Counted from the stretch's first letter, positions 1 to 12,030 are shown. The stretch: 64,000 bases of DNA from Scalesia atractyloides (GCA_947069175.1 CAMTDV010000002.1:12268988-12332987), one strand, 5' to 3'. The notes: a model not told the origin generated them from the letters alone. Numbers and translations are program-made.

Positions 1-440
1 TATTTTGTTAGTTTTTAATAATTATTAATAATAAACGATTGTTTAAAGAAAAATTCCAAAAGAAACATTCGAGTCTGTACGTAGTCATAAACCCTAAATA
101 GCAGGTTTTTGTCATTTACGTAACGGCAATATCACTGACGACGTTATGCGTCTTGTCTTGTCTATAGATTCACAAACGTTTTCTCAAAACTGAGTGTTTT
201 CTGCATTTAACGGAAGTCAAGAGAATCTGGTGTTATGTTTGCGCTTGTGGAAGAGGGGTTTTTTAAGGTGATCATGTTGTTTATTGATGGTATAGTTTTT
301 TTTTTATAATTATATTTAACATACACACTAAATATATATGAAACAGAAAGGTATGGTAATTAAATTCTGTTTTGAGTTGCAGGTGAAGGAGAAATTGGCA
401 GCATGAACTCGAAGGAAGGAAAGATAGTGGAGATGTGGTT
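1..440 (+). other. possible small spliced transcript, unrecognised
   Basis: A telobox-like AAACCCTAA lies near 91. A short reading frame from the ATG at 234 runs to a possible splice donor (AAG|GTGATC, about 267). A possible acceptor TTGCAG ends at 382 and is followed by a few codons and TGA. A second ATG follows at 403, with a 23-codon frame. No protein family was recognised. This could be the edge of a gene that extends left of the window, or chance. Confidence 0.15.
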
Positions 441-1400
441 TTTGTCATGTGGAAAAAATAATATTGATTTCTGATTTAGTATGTTTTGAAGTTAAGTATT
501 TCATTTTAGATTGTCATGAATCTTGATTTCTGACCTGTTAAAATTGTTCACTTTAGGGTATGGGCTTGTAGTTATGGGTTTTTGTACATACAGCCCACAA
601 TTTCTTCAATTGATCAGCTTTTGGATCACATGTTGTTGGGCCTATCTCAAGAGCCTAATTTGTGAGTCCAAAATCCAAATGAGTTCAGTTAATTGACCCA
701 TTCTTTCAAGGGTATGATGTTTAGTGTTTAGTATATCAACAAACAATAGTGTGTTTCTAATTTGGAATTAATTATCACGGATGGTTCCTAATATCTTAAC
801 TCTATCTCTTACTACATAATGGAGTGAATGGATTTAAGGTTTAGGGTTTTCTTTGGTTTTATTCGGTTTAGTATATGGTGTTTGAATATGATTGTGTGGT
901 ATGGTTGAATCAGCGGTTAAGGATGAACGAATAGATGGCTCACAATGCTTGGTTGTAAAACGGTGTAGATGTCCGTTTGTGGTAATATGAGATGTTGGTG
1001 ACTGATGGATACATAAAAAATTTCACTGAGGTCACAACTTTTCGATCCAAATTTTACGGTTCTCCAATTTTTATCTATTGTGTCAACCAATTTAACCATT
1101 ATGCTAGTTGTCAGTATTTTAAAAACCCCTAGTCCTTAACTGAAGGAAAGCAAGGTCATTGTTTAACCGGTACATAATTGTTACTTAATTTGTTTACTAT
1201 CAAATATTTATATGTGCTCATTGATTAAAAAAAAGTATAGAATCAACTATTAATTTGTACATAACATATAAATTTATAAAAATGTACGGATTTGACCCAA
1301 GGTGTGCCTTAGTGGGTCTGTCCCCAGATGCTGCTACGGGTAGTAGTGATTTACAATTGATAGTTAATTTATGTTTTTACATTATTAATAATTGATTTTC
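441..1400. other. AT-rich intergenic DNA
   Basis: No credible coding region is visible. Short frames on either strand lack family motifs. Nothing else is supported here. Confidence 0.5.
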
Positions 1401-1412
1401 AGTAACAAAACA

Positions 1413-1570
1413 TAAAGGATAGAATATTCATTTTCATACAAGTAACCAATCTAATATTATATATCGACTATAATTTTTATTGCTTCTTTTTTTAAAGGAC
1501 AGAATATTCATTTTCATACAAGTAACCTATATAATATTATATCGACGTAATTTTTATTGCTTCTTTTTTG
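1413..1570. repeat. direct tandem duplication, about 80-bp unit, two copies
   Basis: Two adjacent copies each contain GAATATTCATTTTCATACAA, then AATATTATAT and TTTTTATTGCTTC. They differ by a few substitutions and small indels. This is a simple local duplication with no coding content. Confidence 0.8.
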
Positions 1571-1889
1571 TAATATGTGGACGGATGGTATCTCACTTGT
1601 TCAACATACGATCATTGTGAGTTGTCATACACTTTAAACTAGCATAAAATCCCAAAATATGTAAATGGATATAAAATATCATTATAACGTGTCTATAATT
1701 GACCGACATAATTAAATAATATATGATCATTTTTTTAATACTATTAGTTGTACATTTTAACCTAACATTACAAATTATGTACATGTATTTTCAAATAAAC
1801 ATGAATGATTCAATGCCACAAATTGTATTTAGGATAACGGTCATTCTATTCACACACCTCCATATATTTTATTTTTCACATCCTTTATT

Positions 1890-2092
1890 GTATACGGGTC
1901 ATACAAGATTATACGGTCCGTATGTAATGTTGTTGCACCGAGATTTTTGCAGTGGAATGTTTTTTTTATTTTCATGTATACGAGCAATATAACGTTATAC
2001 GACCAAGTGGATATATTTTGTGAGGTTTAATAAGGATTTTGGGTTTTAAAACATGTATACGGGCCGTATAAGATTATACTACCCGTATATGT
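1890..2092. repeat. TATACGG/CCGTATA palindrome cluster
   Basis: Two close copies of a palindromic pattern are present: a TATACGGG half, a CCGTATAA half and a second TATACGG nearby (about 1894-1925 and 2055-2090). The same pattern recurs at 47704-47825, on the other side of the nested insertion complex. The role is unknown. Confidence 0.6.
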
Positions 2093-2810
2093 ATATTTAT
2101 TTTTTTTTTGATAGTTTGTGAAATTGATTGCTGAAGTCATATCAAACAGTGAAAGGTAGATAAAATATTTGATTGTTAAAGTTTTTGTGAGAGTTCAGAA
2201 AGTATGATTGTAACGCCTCATTTTTCGTAGCTTACCGTTTTTAGAAAGAATGTATCGTAATTATGTTTTCGGAAACTCATTGTTATTGCAATCTTATCTC
2301 AGTGGAATCATTGTAAATCCGAGCTTCGATCATAATGCAATTAATCTTTTATACATGCTTATACATTGGTTCATGCACCCGTTGTTACGTGATACATGAC
2401 GCAAGTTTAAATCGTAAACAATTATCGTATATTCATATTTCGTGCATGTTCCTTTCATGGAAATACTTGGTTATTCAGTCGCGAGATTTATAATTATTTA
2501 GCACCTCGCTAAACGATTCACACTTATTATACACTTCGTTTCATTGAACTCTTAAAACATGTTCTTTTTACTAGGAAAAAAGCTAGATTATAATGTTCGT
2601 ATGCTTAAAATATCAAGTCACCCGTTAATATCCGTCACTTATATATAAAATGACATCAAATAACCTAATAATAACAATTAATTAAAAAAAGGAAACCCGT
2701 GGCAGCTTGCGGCCACAAGCTGCTAGGGTGTGTTGTTTGACTTGTTTCAAGTTTAAACACTCACCTAATTGTCTTAAATGCTCACCAACGCTAACCCTAA
2801 TCCCCTTCCC

Positions 2811-2818
2811 TATATAAA
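2811..2818 (+). promoter_or_regulatory. TATA box of the outer LTR
   Basis: TATATAAA sits in C-rich sequence and is followed by a CT-rich leader, as at plant LTR transcription starts. Confidence 0.5.
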
Positions 2819-3757
2819 CAACCTTTCCCCAATCCCTTTTCCCACTTTTACAAGCCTCCAAACACTTCAAAAACACTCTCGAAGTCCCTAAAACTTCCAG
2901 AAAACACAACAGCAACATCTGAGTTTTTAGTGAGTTCTAACTCACTTCTCCTACTATTTCTTCATTTTTCTTCTTCTAAAACACTTTGATAACTCTAGAA
3001 GGTTTTCACAAGTTTGCTTGGGCAAACTAAGGTGAAACCTCACCATTTTTTTGGTCCAAAGTGCTATAAACTTTCTGCTTGATTTTATCTTTTTATAACT
3101 TCATTAATTTCATGTTTTCTTCACATTTTCTTCATCTACAATGGTTGGTAATGGCTCTAGGGATGTTACCATAGGTTTTCCATGGAAAACTAAGGTGGAA
3201 CAATACCATTTTTAAGGCTAAACTTTCTGTCTTGGAAGATGAACTTATAAACTTTATTTAAACATGCTTTCTCTAGACAAACTTATGCTACTTGTGCCTC
3301 TAATCAAGCCCATGGTTAGCGAGCTAGCTAGACCTGTTTCATACAAATTAGGAGGTGTAAAACACCTCTAAACTTCTGTTTTGTAAAGGGTTTTAACCCA
3401 CAAGTGTTGGAACCATCTAAGCTTAACAAAGCTTGTGTTTTGTAAAGGTGTGATTACTTGGAAGCCTAGTGTCACGCCCCGCACAAATTCAGCCCAAAAA
3501 TTCAGCATTCTAGAACCTTCCGGGACCATCTACACGCATCAAGAGCAGCCCGGAAGACTCCGGAACAGCCCGTATTGTTCCAGCAACATGGAGACATTAA
3601 GAAGTACAAAATATCAGCCAAGAAGGGCCTAGAATTTGCTGGAAATGGCTAGTTACTTCAGCCATAAAAATCTGCCCAAAGAACTTTCTATAAATCAACA
3701 AATATCATGATATTTTGTAACAAATATCTTAGATATTTAGACTTGATATTTTATAAG

Positions 3758-3781
3758 GAGTGTTCTAGATATAGAACACTC
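3758..3781. repeat. perfect hairpin in the 587-bp LTR
   Basis: GAGTGTTCTA and its reverse complement TAGAACACTC are separated by GATA. It lies about 20 bp upstream of the TATA box, so it could be a U3 regulatory palindrome. The function is inferred only from position. Confidence 0.6.
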
Positions 3782-3800
3782 TAGATAGGCACCAATGCAC

Positions 3801-3808
3801 TATAAATA
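3801..3808 (+). promoter_or_regulatory. TATA box of the 587-bp LTR
   Basis: TATAAATA, followed by a pyrimidine-containing leader. Confidence 0.5.
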
Positions 3809-3957
3809 AGCATCATGGGTGCTCATTTGAGGCATCCCTAGCAACTTGTAAACTTCATACTCTTGTAAACTGTAACACCCTGTAAAATTATGTCCAATAA
3901 TATAGTGACACGTGTTGTATTTTAAAATATAGACTGTTAAAGACCAAGAAGGACTAA

Positions 3958-4190
3958 AGGCGTCAACATGCTCAATCTGAGCCTCGAGTGACGAACCGAT
4001 GTCAACATGCATAATAACAGCCTCTGAGCGACTAATATGTCAACATGCTTAAATCATTAGCCTCTGAGTGACTGATACGTCAACATGCTTAAAACTTGGC
4101 CTCTGAGTGACTGATATGTCAACATGCCTAGCTCTGAGTGACATCGGAATCAACATGCTTGCAATAAGCCTCTAAGTGATCCTTTGTGAA
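3958..4190 (+). repeat. U3 tandem repeat array
   Basis: About six degenerate units of 40-60 bp each combine TCAACATGC with GCCTCTGAGTGAC. The array recurs in the 3' LTR at 25468-25695 and, inverted, in copy 2 at 61895-62110. Its position upstream of the TATA box suggests an enhancer-like U3 array; that role is inferred. Confidence 0.75.
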
Positions 4191-4683
4191 TTCCTAACTC
4201 TCATATGTGTCATTTGTTGGACGGGAGGGTTCAGTTTTGTAAAAATGTGAAAGTTGGATAATGGAGGGATTAAAAGTGTCAACATGTTAATTTATACCTC
4301 TGAGTGACCTTTTAACGAACCAAGAGCTCGACAATGTTCGGGCATAATCCCGGATATGCCAAGTATTGGCTACGAAGGGCAAAAAGTGCCAAAATGGTGT
4401 TTAAAAAGGTTTTTAGAAGCTTTTTAAAGTTAAGGGGCTAAAGTGTCAAATTTTGAATCTGGCCATGGGGCGGTCGCGGGCCGCGAGAGACCTGGCTTGA
4501 GTCTCTTGCGCCCCGCGAGAACAGGTCTGACGCAGAAAGATTTGTTTGGAGACCAAGCAAAGCTTCAAAACCATTTAAACGAAACCATGGCTTCTCTAAA
4601 CTGCTATGCCACGTTTTGGGACACTTGTAAGCTTCTTCTTACTCCCCTAAACACCTGTCTTCACCTCCTTTGAGTTCTCCAAC

Positions 4684-4691
4684 TATAAATA
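4684..4691 (+). promoter_or_regulatory. TATA box in the 5' LTR
   Basis: TATAAATA, about 810 bp into the LTR. The equivalent site in the 3' LTR is mutated to TATGAATA near 26194. Confidence 0.6.
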
Positions 4692-5250
4692 GGTGTTCAA
4701 GTGTTCATTCCAACTTGCACCTTTCTTAAAGATAACTCTTCTCCCTCCTCTGGAAGTTCCTAGCTGAAAGGAGCATCCAACTTAGTTCTCTTGCATTGTA
4801 GGAACCTCTTGTAAGTGTTCCTTGCTCTTGCATTTTCGTTTATAGGCTTTTATAGCCAAAAGTCAAGCGTTTTACGGCAAATGCTTTGACTTTCGGTTAA
4901 GACCATTATGGTCCAGCCATTGTTCGAAATAAACATGGCTAAGTGATCGTTATAAGATAGCTGTTAATCCCTATAAAGGGCACCTCCTGAAGATCACATT
5001 TACTAGACCAATTGACGGGTCAAAGTTATGATATTAAAAAGTCAAACAAGCCATTTTTCGGAAAAATTATAAATTGATCTTATACATGTTATCAAACCTG
5101 TTTTCACACTTAAAAAAGTTGGTAATAATTACTAGAACATGTAAGAACATGTTTGACTCGTCAATTTCAGTTCGGGTTGGTTCGCAACCGAAAGTCGCGA
5201 AGTTTGACTTCTGCTTTGACTTTCGATTGTGACCCGATTTAGATTAGTTA

Positions 5251-6230
5251 CCTACTGATCTAAAGTTGCATTATGATCATAATATAATGTAGCATAACCC
5301 TCTGAGGTTATATTACATGATCATAATCAGAATCCAAGTTTATGCGCAAGTTCCATAATTATGCCATTTTGACTAAAATGCCCTTTTTACATAAATCAAG
5401 GTTTTAATGATAATAAGCTTAAAAATGAGTTTCCCACTGATGTAATATTATAAGTAGGATTATTTGGGATGTTAAACCAAGTTATAAACTGAGTTTTCAA
5501 GCAGGTCCTTAAACTATGTCGAGAAATGACGGTTTTAGTCCTTATGACTCATAAAATGATTTTAATCAATCTTTTCAAGTTAAATAATTTACCTACTTAT
5601 ATGTTATATTAAATAACATATTTTAAACATTTTAATCTGATCCAAATGTCAGTTTTCGTAAACATCGCATAAAGACGTTATTTTACGACATAAGCGTCGT
5701 TTCGGCGCATAGTATGGTTTTAAACCATATTATTGACCAAAAACTTGATACCTACTGATTTTAAAACTTATTTTAGACATATTTACAGTAGGTACATGTT
5801 ATAATCTCAGAATCCCAAATAATTTATAAACTATGTGTAAAATGACCAAAATGCCCCTTCGGTGCATAGTTTGATCATAAAAGATAAATTACACATATAA
5901 ATGATGTCCTACTGATATTGTATCATAAATAAAATATTTTTCCAGAATACTTATGATGATAAACCTAAAATATATTCAAGTTTCTTTTATACGGTATATA
6001 ATTACCAAAATGCCTTTATGAGGCATAATTTCGTTTTAAAACCTAAATGGGCATACAAATTGATATCCTACTGATATCTTAACTTATTTAAGGTATAATG
6101 GCGTATAGAACTTGTCCATGACTTATCCGGTTACCCGATATCGCTATTAAGCGCATAGTTACGTATATGTAACTATTTTACGGAAATTAACCGAAACGGG
6201 TTTAATCTTGTCATTTAAGTTTCAAAATCC
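5251..6230 (+). repeat. degenerate repeats of about 159 bp in R/U5
   Basis: CCTACTGAT or a close variant starts at 5251, 5433, 5592, 5751, 5908 and 6067, with spacings of 182, 159, 159, 157 and 159. Units also share AAAATGCCCTT-like and GCATAGTTT-like blocks. The same series is present in the 3' LTR and in copy 2. It looks like an old tandem amplification inside the LTR. Confidence 0.7.
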
Positions 6231-7305
6231 AGAATGTTTATAGTTTACCCATATTATACAAGTTAAGTACTTGTCGGGATTAAACTACATTCTATCCGAT
6301 CATCGTTTAATCAAGCGTTATACGTAATGATCATGTACACTATTCGGTTTATAAGACCGTTAGTATTTAATTTGCTAGCTTATGCCATAATCCAAACTAG
6401 AGCCTTCCCGGTAAATGCTATTTGCACTTGGTACTTTTGTATACGGCTGAGTTAATTAAAAATAAAAGAAGAAGACTAGCTCAGGTAAATAATATCGACT
6501 TATTTTCCCTATACGGGCTTAGAATACGGTAAATTATTACCGCTTGGTCCAAAATGGGGTCAATCGAATGCCCGCTTGTGGTAGTAAACCCACGTATTTC
6601 GTTTTAATCAGTTATGTTTGATAACTTAAACATCGGGGGTTAAATTACCGTGTCCTGGATATCCTGGGCTTAATACATTAGTTATTGGCCACGACCTTAG
6701 CACGGGGTGTAGGCATACACCTTTTGATGCACATATGCCATGTTCCCAAGACGTTGGGGGGATGACTCCTTCGTGAGTCCTGAGTGGTGTGTATTTAATC
6801 ATGTTTCGGTTTTTGTACTAGGCCCTGTATGTATGGTGAAACATGTGAATCTGATACAAGGTTGGAAGGTCAACTTTCCCAAGTTAATACAAGATTTTGG
6901 TGCCGTTTGCACTTAAAACCATTTTAAAGTTTTCAAAATGAGTCAGTTGGGTGTATTTACCAGCGTAAGCTGACGTATCGTCCAAAGGCTAAACTGCAGG
7001 TACAATACGAAATAGGCCAGAAGCTGCTCGGTAGTGATAGAGGATCTTGCAAATCCTAAATCTGCCTAAAGTCTGTTTTGTATTATTTCCATGTACATTT
7101 TATGATCCGCCTATGGATCTTCTATTACAAGCTTGTATATTATTTTGTATTTTCGAACATTTGGTTTGTAATAGTAATTTTACTCCAAGACTTCCGCTAT
7201 GCCGTGTTTAATTGACAATGATGTTATCAACTGACGTCACGATACTCCCCCCCCGGGCCCACCGGTGTATGGATTTCGGGTAGGAAATCCGGGGTGTGAC
7301 AAGGT

Positions 7306-7319
7306 TGGTATCAGAGCCA
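7306..7319 (+). other. primer binding site, initiator tRNA-Met type
   Basis: TGGTATCAGAGCCA begins four bases after the LTR end and matches the usual plant primer site complementary to initiator tRNA-Met. Confidence 0.9.
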
Positions 7320-7471
7320 ACGTTTGAGAGAATTAAACACTAGCCTTTTGTGTTTAGTGTCAAACTTACACGAGCACATTCCTTAGACTTCCGAGTCTAG
7401 GCATTGACCTAGGATTACTCATTTCATTATTAAGTTATTAGTATGTTTTTGAATTGATTTTTAACAGGAAA

Positions 7472-8548
7472 ATGCCGCCACGTGTGAGAGGACGAAGTGG
7501 ACGAGGAAAAGGTCCAATGAGGGGAGGACCATTCGGGCGTATTCCTCCTCAACCTCATAATTTAGATGCATATCAAGAATCAGGAGATTCGTCTCCATGG
7601 CAACCAGCGAGACGTTCCGTCTCTAATAGACACTCGCCCTCACATTCCAAAAATTCTTACCACTCACACCACTCCTACCATTCTCACCATTCCCATTCTC
7701 ACCACTCCTACCACGAAGAATTTAACCCTAACCAGTATTTAAACACGCCTCCAGCTGATCAAAATCAGTTTGACCAGCTACATCCTATGGACGAGGACTC
7801 CGACCCGGAGATGCCACCGTAGGGGTCAAATATGCATCCCATTGAAATTTCGAGCGACTCAAACTCATATTCCAGATCGCCCTACCAAGGTCCTAATGAG
7901 TGGGACCAATACTGGAACCAATTCAGTTTCGCTCACACTCCTTCTCACCACTCTCAACCACCCCCAGTTCAAGAAGATGTCCACATCGAACCCGTGGACC
8001 AACCTCAACAACTACCTGAGCCACCAAGGAGGAAGCGTGGAGCACGTATGTCAGTACGTGCCGGACAAAGGTCGGGATCGCTGGCACCTTTGCCAAATTC
8101 TTACCCCACCATTCAAGAGGACCCACAAATGGGTGGACCCTCTAATGTTCCACCTATAGTGGAACCAACACCAACACCTGCTGTTCAACCACCACCAACG
8201 GGTTATACTAACCCAATTCCCACGTACCCAGACACGTCTGGATATAATCCATTTAACCCGTCTACGCCGGTAGACTATCAAGCGTGGTGGCAAGACCCAT
8301 ACATGCAAGCAGTTATGCACAACGCACTTTACCCGTCTCATTTCCCACCTACCTATCCACCAACTGGATGTCCAACTTATGGGTACCAGTATCCGGTTAT
8401 GCCACAACCTCCGCCAGCACTAGAGGCCATTAATGAGGCCTTAGAAAGGATGAAAGAGATGCAGCAGCAGGCCGAGAAAATAGAGAAGAAGACGAATAAG
8501 TTCTTCTAGAAACTCTCCAAATTAGTCAAGGGAAAGAAGGACGAGTGA
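7472..8548 (+). pseudogene. extra ORF upstream of gag, R/G-, H- and P-rich
   Basis: One frame of 358 codons starts MPPRVRGRSGRGKG and ends KGKKDE. It is broken by in-frame TAG codons at 7820 and 8507. From N to C it has an Arg/Gly-rich start, a His/Ser-rich tract (residues about 55-80), an acidic segment, a basic RRKRGAR patch, a long Pro/Tyr-rich region and a helical EALERMKEMQQQAEKIEKK end. A splice-acceptor-like TTTTTAACAG lies just before the start. It has no gag, protease or pol motif. It is separated from the true gag by about 1.35 kb. The function is unknown; an RNA-binding accessory protein is a guess from composition. Confidence 0.7.
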
Positions 8549-8566
8549 AGTTTCTTCTAGTTATAT

Positions 8567-8650
8567 GTAGTCCCTGCGAGGACATTGTTATTTCTTTTAG
8601 TCCTTGTGTGGACATGTTTATTTCCTTTAAGTCCTTGCATGGACAATTTA
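8567..8650 (+). repeat. three GTCC...GGAC mini-hairpins
   Basis: AGTCCNTGNNNGGACA occurs three times about 30 bp apart, immediately after the upstream ORF. Each copy can form a 4-bp stem. This is part of the spacer between the extra ORF and gag. Confidence 0.6.
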
Positions 8651-9080
8651 TTTCATTTTTCTAGTATTGTAATTTCTAAATTAATGAAGTACTTTTGGAA
8701 TTATATATATATGTATTCATCCTATTGAAAACGAGCTTCTCGATTTTACTCGAATTTATGCTCTGCGATATAATTCCAAAAAGATCTTAATGGTTTTTAT
8801 TTAGCCAAGTGGCACAGACCACACATATTGGCAAAATATATATAAATGATAGTTAAGAACGAAAGGGTCTTCTATCATGATAGTTAAGGGAAGTTATCCT
8901 TCTATCTAGAGGTGGTGGACTAGGTTCAAGCCTCTAAGTCATTAAGGTCAATGCGACGAGGACTTATAATCAACCATTAAGATCCTCTTATGTTAACATT
9001 CAAGTAATGTGCATACTCATGGTTGTGTGACTTGAGGAATCACACTAACCTTCAAGGTAATGGACTATGTCCTAACCTTA
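8651..9080. other. non-coding spacer inside the Tekay-like element
   Basis: AT-rich sequence with short repeats of a TATCATGATAGTTAAG type. No coding signal is seen. Confidence 0.5.
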
Positions 9081-9084
9081 TAAA

Positions 9085-9415
9085 TAGCCCTTGTGATCTG
9101 TTTGACCCCGGCTAATATCACCAGTGCGGTGATTAAACATCCATTAGAGATGTATTTTATATAACCCTTGTGATCTATTTGATCCCGGTTATATAGCCCT
9201 TGTGATCTGTGTGATCCCGGCTAAATAGCCCTTGTGATCTGTTTGATCCCGGCTAATATCACCCGTACGGTGATTAAACATCCATTAGAGATGTGTTTTA
9301 TATAACCCTTGTGATCTATTTGATCCCGGTTAAATAGCCCTTGTGATCTATTTGATCCCGGCTAAATAGCCCTTGTGATATGTTCGATCCCGGCTAATAT
9401 CATCAGTGCGATGAT
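9085..9415 (+). repeat. tandem array of about 35-bp units between the extra ORF and gag
   Basis: Units with core CCTTGTGATCTGTTTGATCC, followed by CGGCTAAATAG, are repeated about eight times. They are interspersed with longer units containing TATCACCAGTGCGGTGAT and AAACATCCATTAGAGATG. Degenerate copies continue to about 9560. The array is unlike the coding parts of the element and may be structural RNA or slippage-derived. Confidence 0.8.
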
Positions 9416-9895
9416 AAATAAAACATCCATTAATGATGTATTACCATTTCGGGTTGTGATCTATTCTATATAACCTATGTGATCTATCCTGATACCGGCT
9501 AATATCACCAGTGTAGTGACTAAACATCCATTAGTATTGTAGTGCCTATGTGCCTTATTATATGTCCATTAGTGACATGCCCTTATGTCATATTTGATGT
9601 TCCTTGTGACAAGCCTATGTGTTATATATATAATTGTCAAATATGATAATGACAGTTGTGACAGTGCGATCCCCTGTCTATAATATATGGACTATGTCCA
9701 TATTGTAATTTTCCTATGATGGTCCTATTAAGACCTAAGTCCAAATATAGTCATATTAAGCCTAAGAGTTGTGATGTTATTCACACTAGTATAGGCGGTG
9801 GATTTTTCTTGTATCCAATGTTTAAAATCCGATATGGTTATTATACCATGGCTAAGAGAAATTTTATTTGGTATATAGAACCAAAGCTTTGAAGT

Positions 9896-11845
9896 ATGGA
9901 AAATTCTAATGAGGCACAAAGTAGCCATCAGAACGTCAAAGACGCCGAAAATATAGCCATAAATAATAATGACTTCCAAGCACGCATTGATGCGGCTGTG
10001 GAAAGGGCCATGAGTAAGGCCATAGAAAAGTTAAGAGAGCCGAGTGCCACTCGCTCTAGACCTCTATCTATTCCACCATCCTCAGCTCATAAGGAGAGCT
10101 CTGTTCACTCATCAAATGCGAAAAGTGAACCTAAGAGGATAAACTATGCTGATAGGTCCCGTTCTTCCAAGGACGGATGCACCTACAAGTACTTTATCTC
10201 CTGTAAACCCCGAGACTTTAATGGGGAAAAAGGAGCCGTAGAAGCCCTAAAGTGGCTGGACGAAATGGAGACCATTGTAGACATTAGCAGCTGTGCTGAT
10301 AAGGATGTGGTCAAGTACGTATCACAATCCTTTAAAGGCAATGCCCTAATATGGTGGAAAGCCATGATTCAATCAACAGGTAAGGTACACCTGTACAACT
10401 TGGGATGGTCCAAGTTTGTTGAATTGGTAAAGGAAACTTATTGCCCAACCCATGAGGTGGAGAAAATAGAGACAAACTTCTTGTCTCTATCAATGAATAA
10501 CCTAGGCTGTCGGAAGAATGTTTCCGATTTCAATTCCCTATCTAGGTTAGTTTCCTATTTAATTACCCCTGAATCCAAATGCATTGCGCGTTTTATTAAT
10601 AGATTAGCGCCCGAGATAAAGGGCATGGTAAAGGCCACTCAGCCTAATACGTATAGGTCTGCTATAGACCTATCTCTCTCTCTCACCCTTGATCTTGTGA
10701 GATAAAAGTCAGTTAAGTCTGAAACTGACGAAAAAAGGAAGAGGGAAGATGAAAACTCCCATAAGTTTAATAAGAAAAATAAAAGGAGATTTGGGTTCAA
10801 AGGGAACCAAGGCAAGTCGGCTGTAATGCCATTTTGCAAGACTTGCAACCGCAAACACTGGGGACAGTGTACTTCTGATCCACAAGTTAGACCTTGTGGT
10901 GTTTGTAAAAGGAGAGGGCATAAGACCCGAGATTGTAAAGATCTTAAGGATGATGTATGCTATATCTGCAACGAAAAAGGGCACATTGCAACTAACTGCC
11001 CTAAGAGTTCAAAGAATAATAATCCGAAGCCTGGAGAGGCCAAGAAGGGGAATGCACGCGCCTTTCGTCTGACTGCTAAAGAAGCTGTTAATGACAATAA
11101 CGTCATAACAGGTACTTTCCCCATTAATGATATTTATGCTAGGGTTCTTTTCAATTCGGGTGCGGATAAATCATTTGTTGATCATAAGTTTAGTAAACTA
11201 TTAAATTTACCCATAAGAACTCTAGATAAAATTCATGAGATAGAACTCGCCGATGGAACCTTAGAAACTGCTTCTTCCATTCTTGATGGATGCTCTATAT
11301 CCACTAAGAATTATTCCATCCCTATCTCTCTTTTGCCAATGAAATTGGCGGGGTTCGATGTTGTCCTAGGCATGGATTGGTTATCTCATAACCAAGCCCG
11401 TATTGCCTGCGATAAAAAGCTCATCAAAATTAAAACCCCATCTGGTGAATTAATCACCCCCGGAGACTCACAATATGGATTTCCAGACAAGGTGTCATTA
11501 TTTAAGGCATCCAAGTGTTTGAGAAGAGGTTGTGTCATCTACATGGCACAAGTAACCATCAATGAGCCTAAACCAAGCATTGAAGAGTTACCAGTTATCT
11601 TAGAGTATCCCGATGTTTTCTGTGAAGAATTACCAGGCCTACCTCCAGACAGGCAAGTAGAGTTTAGAATCGATATCATACCAGGATCAGCACCTGTAGC
11701 TAGAGCTCCATATAGACTAGCTCCAACCGAAATGAATGAGTTAAGAGTTCAGTTGGATGAACTCATGGTGAAAGGATTTATTCAACCTAGTTCCTCACCT
11801 TGGGGAGCTCCAATCCTCTTTGTTAAGAAGAAAGACGGTTTGTGA
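9896..11845 (+). pseudogene. Tekay-like gag-protease-RT start, disrupted
   Basis: A single frame has one in-frame TAA at 10703. It contains the capsid-like gag region (CTYKYFISCKPRDFNGEKG, then ALKWLDEME and WWKAM), a nucleocapsid with CNRKHWGQC and two CCHC knuckles (CGVCKRRGHKTRDC and CYICNEKGHIATNC), then protease. The protease active site reads FNSGA where the family has DSGA, so the catalytic Asp is Asn. The RT entry EFRIDIIPG...PYRLAP is followed by WGAPILFVKKKDG. There the frame hits TGA because a stretch including the conserved R-C-DYREL block is deleted (about 11840). Gag packages RNA and protease matures the polyprotein, but this copy could do neither as one protein. Confidence 0.9.
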
Positions 11846-11846
11846 G

Positions 11847-11998
11847 CTAAACAAGTTAACAATTAAGAATAGATATCCTCTCCCCAGGATCGATGATTTA
11901 TTCGACCAACTTCAAGGGGCTAGTTACTTTTCTAAAATAGATTTAAGATCAGGATATCATCAACTGAAGGTTAGAAGTGAAGATGTTCCTAAGATAGC
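11847..11998 (+). pseudogene. RT fragment of the Tekay-like element, left of the copia insertion
   Basis: In a shifted frame it reads ELNKLTIKNRYPLPRIDDLF, then YFSKIDLRSGYHQ, the conserved first half of Ty3/gypsy RT with the first catalytic Asp in the KIDL motif. It ends at SEDVPKIA, where copia-derived DNA begins. The RT resumes at 22963. Confidence 0.9.
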
Positions 11999-12030
11999 CC
12001 GAAGACCGAAGACCAAGCAACATCTTAGCT
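11999..12030 (+). other. templated filler at the left junction of the copia element
   Basis: These bases belong neither to gypsy RT nor to the LTR start. 11999-12024 copies the copia internal sequence just before its 3' PPT (about 22176-22201) with one extra base. 12020-12033 copies 14 bp of the LTR at 12134-12147. The first 26 bp of the LTR and the left target duplication are missing here. Confidence 0.7.

Larger units (their letters stand above)
3871..7301 (+). repeat. 5' LTR of Tekay-like copy 1 (3431 bp)
   Basis: It starts TGTAACACC and ends GGTGTGACA, and matches 25380-31441 along its length once the solo LTR is removed. It holds a U3 tandem repeat, a GC-rich patch (about 4460-4545), a TATA box at 4684 and a long R/U5 of about 2.6 kb with 159-bp periodicity. 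Confidence 0.92.

Noticed and set aside
8051..8407. Minus-strand ORF opposite the extra gag-upstream ORF
   Set aside because: Trp/Arg-rich translation is the expected shadow of a Pro-rich frame on the other strand.
9085..9415. CRISPR array or free satellite
   Set aside because: Units are adjacent without unique spacers, the genome is plant, and the array lies between two retroelement ORFs.
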